From: Heliopora coerulea
Lineage: Eukaryota > Cnidaria > Anthozoa > Scleralcyonacea > Helioporidae
DNA length: 64,000 nt
Reading direction: 5' to 3'
Assembly (NCBI GenBank): GCA_030142905.1
Contig: JASJOG010000028.1
Location: 1,357,001-1,421,000, forward strand
Shown here: positions 1 to 12,600 of the stretch, one piece after another
Layout: each line of letters starts with the position of its first letter
How positions within the stretch are numbered: position 1 is the first letter of the stretch
Notes under the pieces: model-generated
Told to the model about the DNA's origin: nothing
The model's input: the letters and a program-made list of their open reading frames with translations, nothing else
Databases searched by the model: none
Position numbers and translations under genes: made by a program

Positions 1-654
1 AGACTCGTTCAATTGTTTAATAGTAAAACTTTTTATGTAATTTTCATAATCGCCGTTTCAACCTGGAGATGTGGCTTAGTTGTATACTACCCTACAATAT
101 AATCTCCTTGAAGGATCTCTAGTTAAGGCTTAGTATGTCTGCCTAACAAAAAAATCCTGCTAAACTGACCACTTCAGCAACAGATTTATCAAGTTAGTAA
201 ATGCTTACTGAATTTATAACTCTGAAACCAATGGATTAATGAAAATATAGTTATCTTGAAAATTAATCTCTCATCTTCCTCTTTCCTCCTTTCTTCCTGT
301 ATGTTTTTTCTTTTGCAGTTTTGCTCTTCCTCTGTCTCATGCACCTTCTTGCTCTCTATCTGTTCTTTCTCTCTAATTGGCACCATCTCCTCCAGTCTCC
401 CTCTCCTGTTTACCTCCCTCCCTCTCCCTCTCCATAACCCTCCTTCCCTACCTCCCTCAAGGATCCCTGAACAACATTTTTAAATCACCTCTTATCTATA
501 TGGTTCAGATCGAGCGAAATTTGCCTGCCTTTGTAAATAACGTCTTTTCTTTGCCGACTGCTGGAGAAAATAGTGAGCTCATGCTTATTTTGTCTTATTT
601 ACAAGTATTTTGTTTTTGATTATACTGTAATGTCTGTATTTCTATGGATGAAAG
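1..654. other. Probable intron of the centrosomal gene
   Basis: No exon is supported here. The stretch holds a pyrimidine-rich tract (about 270-470, runs of TCC and CTT) whose open frames on both strands are low-complexity artefacts. The first exon in the window begins in phase 0 at 655, so the gene starts to the left of the window and this is most simply an intron. Confidence 0.5.
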
Positions 655-3600
655 GAAGCCAGTGAGATGGCCTTAAAAAGAAGTCGCGAAAATGAAGGTT
701 TGATAGAAAAACTGAAAAGAAACCTGTCAAACAGGGAGCAACAGATAGAGGTGAGGATTGTAATAATAGTCTGACAAGCTCTTCCACTGACTGTTCTGTT
801 GATCAGAAACGATAGATCAATCAGTCATATCAACCAAAATATTTTCTGCGTTATTAATCACTCCATTCCTAAATTTTCATATCAGAACCTGAAGACCGTC
901 CTTCAACGTAAAGCTTCCAAAGATGTGAGTGAAGTATTTAAAAAAATTTCAGTTTTCTATCAATTGCTCAACTTACTGTTACCTCTGGATGTTTTTAGGG
1001 CAGAGACGATCAAGAAGATGGATTAGTGAATGAATTAAGTAATTCAGTGAAAGAAAAAGAAGAAATGTTGTCGGTAGGTTTCGTGAAAAATAAATACACT
1101 CCGGTAAATGGTGATGTGATGTGCTTCTTCCAGTAAGTGAAGGGAAGAGAGAATGTGTGCTGTCCGTGACAGCATTTACAAAATCGTCCCATAGAACGTT
1201 TTGCTAGGCTTGTTTTAATTTTGCCCGTCACCCATCCCACGGTTGACGATATGCTCGCCCACGGAAAATTGTATTATTTCTTGTTTCTTTCAGGATTTGT
1301 TGGCTGAGCGGTCACAAATGATCGCGCGAACTGAAGGAAATGTGCAGAAAATGACGAATGCGTTGAAGGAGAAAGAAAATCTGCTGAAGGTGAGAACCGG
1401 TGTTTACGAGGAAAAATTGTTTGTAACAAAGGTGTAATACAACCGCGCTTCTGGTTGGTTGTCATGCGTCCTCCATAACTTGATGGAGCATGGGAAAAGC
1501 CCACGGGAAAACATTTTGAAAGAAAAACAAATCTTGAGAAAATTATTATTAAACGGTAAAAAAAGCGAGTTCTTAAGTGGCGAAGGTAAACATTATCGAC
1601 AGCTGGAAGTGGGTAACAGATTTTGAACCAACATTTGGGCTGGACTATGGTGAGGAAGACGTGTTTTAGCCTAATGTTAACAAGCAAGACAGCGAATCTA
1701 CTCGACCAACGAAACGTTATGCCTCTTTGCCAACCGAAGAACTGGATACAATTTTAGCTAAAAAAAAAAAAGAACAAAAAAAACATTCAGCGAAAACAAA
1801 AACAGCAGCAAACTGGTCTACGAGAACATTTTAATGAAAGTGGAGGCCATGGGTTACTTTAAACACAAACGGTTCAGACAACAAACTGTAAACAGAAAAC
1901 ACAACTCCGGTAGCACTTCTCGTGACTTACATCACTTTAAAGCTATCAAATATGAAAAAAACTAAGTATAAAAAGAACAACATTGAAATAAACACATCAT
2001 ACACTTTCTCAAACTGTCTATTATGTTTTCTTTCTTCAAAAACCTCAGTTTGGTCCGTAGAAAAAGAGTCGCTTTGGGAATAATTATAGCGGGAAGTAAG
2101 TACTTGGGAAATTAGGAGAGCACTCAGAAATCTAGAGTTGCTCTCGGCTATCACCTCGAGCAACTCTTACTCTTTTCTCGTGCTCTCCCAACCTCCTCTG
2201 CGTTCATCCATAACTCAATGGAGTACGCCAAATCATAAACCATTCCTTTATTATCATTTAAATTAATGTCTAGAGCAGCAGAGCCGTAGCTAGTAGGAGT
2301 GGGGCAGCTGTCCTCCGGCTCAGATAAATTAGATAAATTTCGGATGGAGTGACCCTCTTACACTGAACGTTTGATCAAGAAATCTTTTATTCTAAGAAGA
2401 CTTAAAATAACGTTTGAGAGCCGTTAGGTTTATAAACATGTTTAAGGACATGCTGACAAACCCCCTATTGAGAGTCATCGCTGTTACAAATCCCCATTAC
2501 AAACAATTAGCTGTGGTCCATAACAATTGTAGTTAAAATTCTGAATTGATCTGTTATTGTCCTGGACAGGTTTTCACTTTCGGTTGTATTCATAAAATGC
2601 CTTAAACGCTTTGTTGGCGGGATCCCTCCCCCAGACGAGTAAAATCGTCTTGGGTTTGGACAGAGTAAAATAACAGAGGACCGAAACTGCCGTTATTATC
2701 AGAACGTTATTATCTATGCTAACTTTCAGCGAGATTATTAGAAAGTTGGCCACAGTTTCCAATGCAAATAAGACTTGTGAATCTCGAGTTTACATGGACA
2801 TTTTTGGGTTTTTGTTTCAGGAAATGTCAGAAAAAACGGAACAACTTCGTTCGGAAAAAAACGCCACAATTTCGAGACTGCAGCAACAAGTAAATAGCTT
2901 GAACCTTGATATTCAGGTAAACTTACTGCAGTAACCTGTAATATATGGAAGGCTGACGGCCGGTCAAAAAGTGAAACCAGACATGAGTGACATTGATTCC
3001 TTTATGGACGTCAGTTTCAGACCCCGAAGCGGTGATGACCGCCTAGAGGCCTGAAACTGACGTCGAAAAAAGCCTTTTTAATACAATCATTGACTGTAGT
3101 AATTCTTCCAGTTACAATCGAGTTCAATAGCTCACTGCTCTCACCAGACTCCGTGAGTAACAGGGCCCTTCAATGACCTCGTAACCAGGACCGTTTGTAA
3201 CGGACTGCACAAGGACGGCGAAAACTTCAGAGTAGTGTATCCTTCTATTTTAAGGCTTTGGAGAACAGCAAAGTATGGACTCAACAGGAACACGAAATTC
3301 TGCTCGGAAAATTGAGGCAGTCCTTATCCGAGAAGGATAGAACTATCGAGGTAAATATTTATGAAACACATCACTGTCGAATCGGACACAGATCTCAAAA
3401 GTAATTATCATTTTCGTTTTTCTCTTAGAGCCTGATTAAAAGTGGAAAAGAAAAAGACAAAGTTTTTCTCAAGTTGCAGGTTTGTTGAAAATTTAAAGAT
3501 GCTATTTTAAAATAACTGTTTTATTCTTGGGTAGACGCAATGAGTTTGTTTTTTCAGGAGTGCACAACTAATCAGAAAACATCACCAGGGAGGCAAGGAG

Positions 3601-6600
3601 AAATAGTAAGTACATTTTTTTTATTTACGAGAAAAAAAAATATTATTTAGCGTTTTCTTTACTGACGATTTCCAGCCTTGCGCATTACGTTTGTGCTTTT
3701 TTCCTTCTCGTATTTGTGGTGTTTTTTTCGTGAAGTAAATTGTCATATGTCGAAATCCACTAGCATGTATTTCCAGTTTCCATTATCTGAGGACCAATCA
3801 GAAAAAAGGTGATTGCGCTCCCCCCCCCCCCTTCCAGTGATTGCACTTTTTTGCACAGTCAAGTAAATACGCATCTTAAACTGCTTCGAATTAACTGTAC
3901 TGGAATCAGCCAATCACTTTCAAGAATAACGTTCCGGTATATTAGTGACTTTGTTACACTATTTCCAGGTAAGTCTCCAGAATGCGGTCCAAGAACTTCA
4001 GAATAAATTACAGGAAAAACAAGGTAAATAAAAAGTGAAATTTATGAATCACTAGGTTTACGGAGTTGTTGTTTTACATTAATAACTGGATCATTCTTAG
4101 ATGTAATAGAGCGACTGGAAAAAGCCAGTCAAGAAAATGAACAGATGATTGGTACTGGAAACAATTTTAAGGTGAGAACAGGTGGTAATTTTTACGCAGA
4201 GTATTATCGATCCGTAGCACTGCAACAAATTTTTGATGTACGAATCCTGGACACATTTTTGAGAAAATATGTAGTTACTGCATGGGATTTATGAAGGACT
4301 GTTTTTTTAGAACTTGGAGTACACAGCTGAATTGGAACTTGAACTTGAGAAGAAGGAGTCCTTGCTGAAACAAGCAGCGTGAGTTTACCTTAGTTTACGT
4401 AATTTTACAATCTGGTGAGTGGTAAACTTATAGAGTAAAAGCAATCAAAAAGTATGTATTAAATTGTCCGCTGGTTAACATGATTGTTGATCGAGGGGCG
4501 AAGTTCTTCCCTCTTGTTGATATGAAGACAGGATATACGTCTTCTAAATTGGGGCCTTAAGTGGTTATGGATAAACATTAAATTTAACTTCCCTTCAGCT
4601 TATAATCAAGAAATCTAGACTACTTAAAGTAGTACTACAAGTATTTTCCTTTTCTCTTTCAAAAGAATCATTACGTACCCGTTTTATAAGAACCTTACAC
4701 CCTGATTTATCATTGGATAGTCAATATATAAGGACATTCTCTAGCTGCTCTAGGGTCTTATACGCGGTTTTGACTGTGGTTCAATTGAAGTTTACTGCTG
4801 CAACTGTTGTTGTTGCTGTTGTTGCTGTCGCTATTGTTGTTGATGTTGCTTCTGTCGCTATTGTTGTTGAGGTTGCCTCTGCTGCTGTTGTTGTTTCTTT
4901 TGCTGTTGTTGTTGTATCTGTTGCTCTTGTTGTTATCGTTGTTCTTTGTCTCGATGCGTGCTGGTGTTGTTTCTATTATTACTGGCGCTGTCCTCGGTAA
5001 TCCTGTCTTTGTAGTCTTCTTTGTTGCGTCTTTGTTATGGGCCGTATTCCCTGTTCTTATGTTTTATTGCTATTATTTCTGCAGAGAAAAGATTGAAGCT
5101 TTCAAAACGAAGTTAAATAATCTTCCTGTTCTTGAGGTACGTTGATTTGCCATATACACGTATCTTGATGTCTACATTGGGCTTCCTGGTTTGTATGTTC
5201 ATTTTATATGACAAAACTTTTCTGATTAAACCAGGAATTGAAGGAGAGCTTAGATGATACTGAACAGGTAGGTGTCCAGTCAACTTCTCCTTTCAGCAAA
5301 AATTGCAGTACATAATAGTAACCAGTTAAAAAAAAAGATAAATTAACGCTTTCTTTAGTTTGGTCATCTGTACGTGATCATTAATTAAACGTAAGTGCAG
5401 AAATGTGCTAAAGTTAATTGATGAGAATATGTAATTAAAGAGGTCGACTGTCGTAGTTCAATGTTCGAAATGTTCATTCATGAACAATCGTGTAGTTATT
5501 AACAAGAAAAGCGTGCACTGTGAGCTTATTTGCCGAATGAAAACGGCGAAAATTAACTTAGATTGGACAACTTGCCATACAATAGTTTTTTTTAAGTAAT
5601 ACTTAAAAAGCGGGCAGGAGTGCTTTATGGGATTTAAAACACGACGCGACAACCGAGTGTTCTAGATCCGATAAGGGACGTACTGCGGAGTTTTTTAAAA
5701 CGTTGATTCGTATAGGAAGTTTGAAAATTGACGGGAAAGATTTGAGGAGAAAAGTAAGCGTGTTTTTATCAGATTTAAAGACACGATTATCATTTTCTTT
5801 TGCATTTTCCTCATGAATTCTTAATGAGTTTGTTAAATGAATGGTCATTCTTTATGGTGAAGAAAAGAAACTTGGTGAAACCTCTCGTGGGTACATGCGG
5901 ATATACCAAATGATCCATCATCTTGTAAATCATACGTCATGTATAAGAGACTACGTAAGACTTCTTGACCATAATATGTAACATTTCAGGCTTTAGCTGA
6001 ATCTGAAGTTAAAAGAAAGAAGCTGCAGAAAGATTTGGTAATTAACTGTTATTTTGTTTTGATATTTTGTCGTTCAGTCACTTACGAACATTAACTTCTT
6101 CCCGTTAGGATTAATCTTCTGTTATTTTACTCAAACAAACGCCAGATTATTTTTATGATTCCATTATTTTTATGATTACGCTAAATGATTCCATCCGTCA
6201 ATGGTGCGCATGCGGCCGCTAATGGGTTAACCTAAACTTGAATTTCGTGTGGCTTTATGCAATTCCCATCGACTTCAGTCGTAATGAGTAAGCTGCAAAC
6301 GATATGAAATGCACCCACATCGAGGCTGTCCCATTCAACTCGATATATATTGGAACGCAGGGTTCGAAATTAATTTTTTTTTCGGTTGTCCCTTGGGTAA
6401 CCAGAGGTCTTTGTCAGGTTGCCTCGGAAAGAATTTGGTTCCCAAAACTTTTTCCCCCCTTTTTTATGTCAGCCAAATGAACACGGAAACTTCATTGCAT
6501 ATACATGCGGTAATATGTTTACTTGATCCGTATGTCAGATTGCAATGCACAATGATCATTGTTTTGAATAATGCTGACATGTGGGCTCAATAACATGAAA

Positions 6601-9600
6601 CCTACGCGAATCGTGAACGAGAAAAGCAAGTCCATCCCGAATAGTTTACCGAATTTTTCATCAAAGAAGTGCACGCTTTTGTGTTACCTTGTTCTTTCAT
6701 ATATTTTACTTACTTCAGTGAGAAACGTGTGAGCTTGGATATATCTTAAGAGAGATGAATGATCGTCAAGCCCTGTACTCAGAAAACGATTCTGAGCCAC
6801 AGACGGGGATCGAACCCGCAACCTTCTGATGACCGGTGAGACGCTCTAACCATTGGGTCGCACATATATATCGAACTTGGACCTTAGCTCACCATCTGAG
6901 TCTCGGTAGCTCAATGGTTCGAGCGTCTCACCGGTCATCAGAAGGTTACGGGTTGGATCCACGTCTGGGGCTCAGAATCGTTTTCTGAGTACATGGCTTG
7001 ACGATCATTCATCTCCTTTACTTTGGTGACTCAAAAAAGGTAAAAATATCGATTTTGCTAGTAGTTGAAAACGAGTTATTCAAGGGTCAACCAACCATTC
7101 ACCAAAATTTAGTTGCCCGAAGAAAATGTTCCTTGTCCGGGGCAGCTGGACAACCACTAATTTCAAACTGTGAAACGTTGACTCCGGTCAATGACTGGAC
7201 CTAAACGCGAGACCTAAAACGTCGGGTATGAAGGAGTTAATGACTGTCAGTTAAAGGCTCCTGTTCTATCAAATGGTTGTTTAGGAAATCCATTTTGTGT
7301 TGGCTATTTGGATTGTGAAATCTGGATGAACTCTTTTGCCAACCAGGTAATACATCGTTTAAGGAACAGTTTGTGCTTATTTTACAGCAGAACCTACGGG
7401 AACAAGAATCAACGAGATTACAGTTACTCCAAAACGAGATCACTTCGTTAAAGGAACAAAGAGAAGCTAGCTTGTGGCAAGATAACATGGCAGGGAGACA
7501 ACCTGATGATCAGGTATGTAACGACGACAACAACAACAACAGGAACAACAACAACAGGAACAAAAACAACAAAAACAATAGCAACAACAACAACATAAAA
7601 ATATTTTGTTCGATATTTTTACATGTTGTTCAACGTTCAACAGGGAAAACTTGTTCGATTTTACCTTCGCATCACGTTTAAGCAATGTTTACAACATGAG
7701 CGGCCGTGTTGTTGTTGTGTAGATACAACCACTGGTGGTTGTATCACATTTACAACAACTGATTAAACTTTAAATTCTTTTGTTTTTTCCTCTTGAACTA
7801 TTAATGAGAGTTATAAATTGCATTATTGATTATTATATTGCGCAATTTTATTGTCTGTCGAAAGCTTATCGTGTACAAGGATCGGATTCATAAAAGATTT
7901 TCCTAAAAGATATCTAAGAACTACTTTACTTTTCTGTCCTGTAAACGTGTACTACTTTAGCTTTAAAAATTAATCACGTACTGGGGCCGAAATTGGGGTT
8001 TTATTAAGTAATATGGTTTGCTCAGCATCTCCTCTATAGTAGCTTTTGCATTGGAAATACTCGCTGTGAGCAGCAGTTATATATAAGACAAAACATAATC
8101 CGAAAATGAACATCTTGTAAATAACACAAGATATGAGCTTAAGAACAAGACAAAAGTATGGTGACAATATTTTGACTTCATTTCAAAGCCTTCGTCAGAT
8201 CAACTGACGTCCATCACAGCAGTTATGTCAAGTGAAAACGACCCTAACGTGCGATCAAAGTCAAATTGGCTCTCGTTTACAGCAGTGAAAGAATGACTTT
8301 TTGACATTTTTGAAAAATTTTATTTTATGAATCCAATTTTCATGCACTGTGAGCTTTCAGAAAAATTGAAAGAAAAAAAGGTAGCCCCGCACGTCCATCG
8401 TCTCATAAGTGTTGTACCAACATATTCAGTTAAATATCTTCCCTGCATTTTCCCAGGTCAGACGCATCCGAGATTTATTACAAGAGCAAATCCAAGAGAC
8501 GTCGAGACTGAACCAAATGCTACGGAATGAACGGGAGGCCTACGAGAATATGACGAAACGAGCGAAGGATGATTTTGGTGATGATAAGTAAGTCCTTACA
8601 TGTGAGTAACTTATGATCCATGCTTTAGAGCAATGGTTCGGAAACCAATTTACAACCCCATCGAAATATTAGTGAAATATCGGTGACCCTAGGCTACCAA
8701 ACATGCAATTCCACCTCAAAGTTTCTTCTGGGTGACTGGCCTGAGACATGTCTTTTAATAATTTCCCTGAACTTGTTTTGTTTTACGTTTTGAGTAAAAG
8801 CTATTTTATGAACGTACCTACACTTGCTTTTGTCTTTTTATTTTGTAAGGAAGCATTGTGTTTTAACCATGCAAAAACGTAATTTATCATTAAAAATACT
8901 GCATCGCGGCAAGAACTTTGTGCACAGCAACTTAGCCAACATCACAGGCGGCTCCGCGTCCGCTAGCGAAAACACAAAGTACAATTGTGTCGCGCTAGGA
9001 TCAAGAGGAACGCGTTTTGGGTCAAACGATTTCTTTTACGTTCGGTCAAGTTGAGAGTATTCTTTCGACTTTTTTTTATTTATGGACAAAACTTCGTGAC
9101 CCCCCAAAAAATTTGGTGATCCTAAAAAGGGTTGCGACCCCGGAACACTGCTTTAGAGCTCAGTGTGAATTTTCATTAAGAGAAATTCGTGTCATACCAT
9201 GGACACTTTTTATTTGGCACGAGAGTTTCTTGTAAAATAGTTGGATTGTCCTACCCGCGCTTGGACAGGACTTTCTGAACTCTAGACCCGTGTTTGTATG
9301 AGAATATTCAGAGACGAAATTTTTCCCTTCAAAGTTTGTGTTGCTACTTCGCTCTTATTATTTTATAAAAGGAATATATGATGAATTTTATGCTTTTGGA
9401 TACTCCAGTCCGGCAATACTGATGTTTGTATCGCTCGTTTGTTCTAATTATTTCATAAAAGAAATACCTAATGGATTTTATTGTCTTTGGATTCTTCAGT
9501 CACGCAACATCCTACATACTTGGGTTACAGTATCTAAACACGGAAAACAATTTCTTTAAACCAAACACGAAAAATTTATTACCAAAAGTTTTCTGAATTT

Positions 9601-12600
9601 TGTCTTACTAGTTCGTTCTTGTTACTGTATTTTACACGAGAAACTTCTTACAGTTTTTGTTTGTGGACACTAGAGTTCGTACATCTGCGGTTTTCGTTAT
9701 ACTTTGGTAACGCGACAGTTTTTCAAAAGGTTGCATCGCCTAAGCCAGCAAAAATTCGCACGTCTTATAAAGGTTTAATTGGAATGCAGATGAAAGAAAC
9801 ACAACTCGTCCGCTTTTGTTTTGTTTTAAGTATGGAATTTTGATTAACTTTTTAAGTTTTTTTTTTTTTAAGTAGGTGTGCTCTACAGTTTCTTTTATAT
9901 TGCGGTTTGATATTCTATTTGATATTTCATTACTGGTGAAAAAATTTCCAAATGCTCTATTTTTTCTTTTTTTCTTTCTTTTTTTCTTTCTTTCTTTCTT
10001 TCCTTCCATTCTTCCTTTTTTTTTATTTATTTGTTTATTTATTTACGTCCTTTCTTTCTTCCTTTCTTTCTTCTTTTCATTCAGTTTTTCTTTCTTTAAG
10101 TTTTTCTTTTCTTAATAAATATGTAGTTCATAATTTTGAATAGTCTTATGGCATACTGTTGATGATATTTTGTTAGCTTAAGTAAATTTGACGGAGAACT
10201 TGCGGTAATTTCCAAGTTACGACAGTCGTTGGAAGACGGAATACTGCAGAACAACAGATTAAGAGCTGGACTGCTTGAGAAAGTCTCCATCGGACTTGAC
10301 CCGAAACATCCATATAATGCAACTGATACTTCACGACTTGAAGAAGTTGAGAGGCTACAAGCGAGGCTGGAGGAAAGTGAGCGCTGGAACATGTCGCTGC
10401 AAAGTCGCCTGGACGCTTTACAGCCTCGGGCTAGAGGCGTTGGAGGATCGGCGGGAAATCTAACAGTTTTAGGGAATACTAAATCTAAAAGTCCGCAGTC
10501 AAACGATGTGGAAACTGCCGGAAAAGTGAGAAAGGTCTGTATACCGTTAGTTTATTCACGAAATAGTGGGGTTTTTGTTTTTGTTTTACATCTGGAGTTG
10601 TGAGACTGAATTAACACAACCAAATTCGCAGAAAAGGCCACCTAGCTCATTTGTCCGCCATAGCTGAAAAAAAGGAACTTAAAGCAAAGCTTTTAGTATC
10701 GTGTCAACTTAGCGCGACTGTTTTAGTAGAAATACAAAGATAGGTACAAATGTGTAGGACACCGCAGTTAATATTCATTGTTTTCTTAACTTTTGTGGTA
10801 ACCGTATTCCAATGGGCAACCCACCTCTCACACTCCCTAAAAACAATATTGAATTTAGGATCTGATGTCATGGTGAAAAGAAAAATTACATTGAAATAGG
10901 TTAAGTGGCTGGGTAAATATCACAGGTACTTCAATCAGTCCAACAGCTGGCCTATCACATTCGACCACCATTGTAATTCCAAACTAGAACAATTGAGTAC
11001 CTATAGCTTGCCGCATAGTTGTCACCCAAAGTCGAATTATTGTGGCTGTCTGCTCCCTGTATCTAGTGCGAGCTTAATACAAAATGTAATTCCAGTTTAT
11101 TGCTCTGAGAGTTCATACTTTTGACAAAGTGACCTCAAGTATTTCCTCAGTGGTTGATATTGCATACGTTGTTGTTCTGAACCCTTCAGTGACTGAAACG
11201 GTAACGACAAATCCCTGGGCGACCATAAAGCGAACACAAGTTGACCATTCAAGGAAGGCATTTTGTACGTTTGTTTCGGTTTCCCACTCTATCTTACACA
11301 TCAGTTCCTGTTCTTTTCACGGTTTAGTACCTCAAGTTATTGCTTCTTTTGCATTCACAAGCAGAGAAAAAGGCAATCTAAGGCCCGTTTCAAACGTCGA
11401 ACTTGCCATGTGCCGAATTTAATAGTTTGAATATTAAGCACGGGATGAATTCTCCCGTTTGCTTGCATCTTGTTCGGTTGGTCGACATTCACCATTTTAT
11501 CTGACAAGAAAGACATGCATGAATGCACGATATCACTGACCCGCGCGAACGAATATTCACAACCAACAATTAAGTTCCATCATTTAAGTTCGACGTCTGA
11601 AACCACGCCGCACTTTGTCGAACTTAATATCCATTAGGTTGGGCTCGTGATAAGTTGGACGTTTGAACTAGGCCTAAGGCCCCCAACTACACGATAAGAT
11701 TGTCGCCTACGATGTAACTTTAACGTTTACTGTTGGCAACCCACCCGAAGACTTTTATATATCTTATACCTCAAGATAAATGAACTTATGTAACGATCGT
11801 AATGTGTTAATTGGCCCTTCTTTTGTTGGCACTTCGACACGAACCTGATTTCAACAGCAAACCTTATAGAATTATTGTTTGTGAAGAGAAACGTTTCATG
11901 ATAATCTGACACTGCCGAAGTCTCCTGAAAAATGTTGGCTCGAGCGGGATTTGAACTTGCACCTTCGGGATACCGGTCCGCCGCTCTACCTGTTGAGCTA
12001 TCGAGTCCACAGGGATTGGAGGCGAGTTTTACCAAAGGTGCGAGTTCAAATCCCGCTCGAGTCAACATTTTTCAGTAGACGTCGGCAGTGTCAGATTCTT
12101 CATGTATATCTCTGAGGATGATTCTGAAATTGTTTTTTTTGGGGGGGTTCTTTTGAGCAGCAGTTAGAAGAATATAAATTGCGGCTCGATGATAGTCAAA
12201 AAATGAATGCAAGACTTCGAGAACAGTTGGACAATATGGCAAGGAGTAGGCCTGAAGAGTTGTCGGGCCATAGTCGACTAAACGAGCAACAGAAACAAGA
12301 AATATTGTTACTTCGAGACGAACTTAAGAAAGCAAACAATTCCTGTGATGAATTTAGAGCTGCTGCAAAGAAGGCAAATGCCGAAATGTCTTCGTACAAG
12401 AAAGAACACGATAACGAGTTTAATACATTGAAGAAGGCTCTCGAAGACAGCCAGAAAGTTATTGAGGCCTTGCGTGAACGATTGAATGAGCAAAAAGGCG
12501 TCAAAGACGACCAAATGTCATTTGATACGGAAGTGTACACTGAACCTGATGGAGCTACTGATAGAAGGTCACCCGAACCAGCGCAAAAAAGTCAAGTAAG

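Larger units (their letters stand above)
655..3605 (+). other. Exon cluster with repeated 96-nt coiled-coil exons
   Basis: Eight small phase-0 exons of the centrosomal gene. Those at 655-750, 1294-1389, 2821-2916 and 3255-3350 are each exactly 96 nt (32 codons). Each ends in a similar heptad segment: LIEKLKRNLSNREQQIE, MTNALKEKENLLK, ISRLQQQVNSLNLDIQ and LLGKLRQSLSEKDRTIE. Equal length, equal phase and similar sequence suggest exon duplication of one helical module. The 39-nt and 75-nt exons between them continue the same coiled coil. Confidence 0.7.

Noticed and set aside
4807..5145. Leu/Val-rich frames resembling membrane segments
   Set aside because: They come from a GTT/GCT simple repeat; only 5085-5136 is coding, in the centrosomal frame.
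6800..6980. True tRNA genes
   Set aside because: B boxes are good but there are no pairing acceptor stems, and non-tRNA tails are shared between copies, so SINEs.
9876..10143. Phe/Leu-rich frames over the pyrimidine tract
   Set aside because: Pure composition artefacts of CTTT repeats at the end of the dispersed repeat.
12196..12540. 114-codon minus-strand frame
   Set aside because: Antisense of the large coiled-coil exon 12161-12999.
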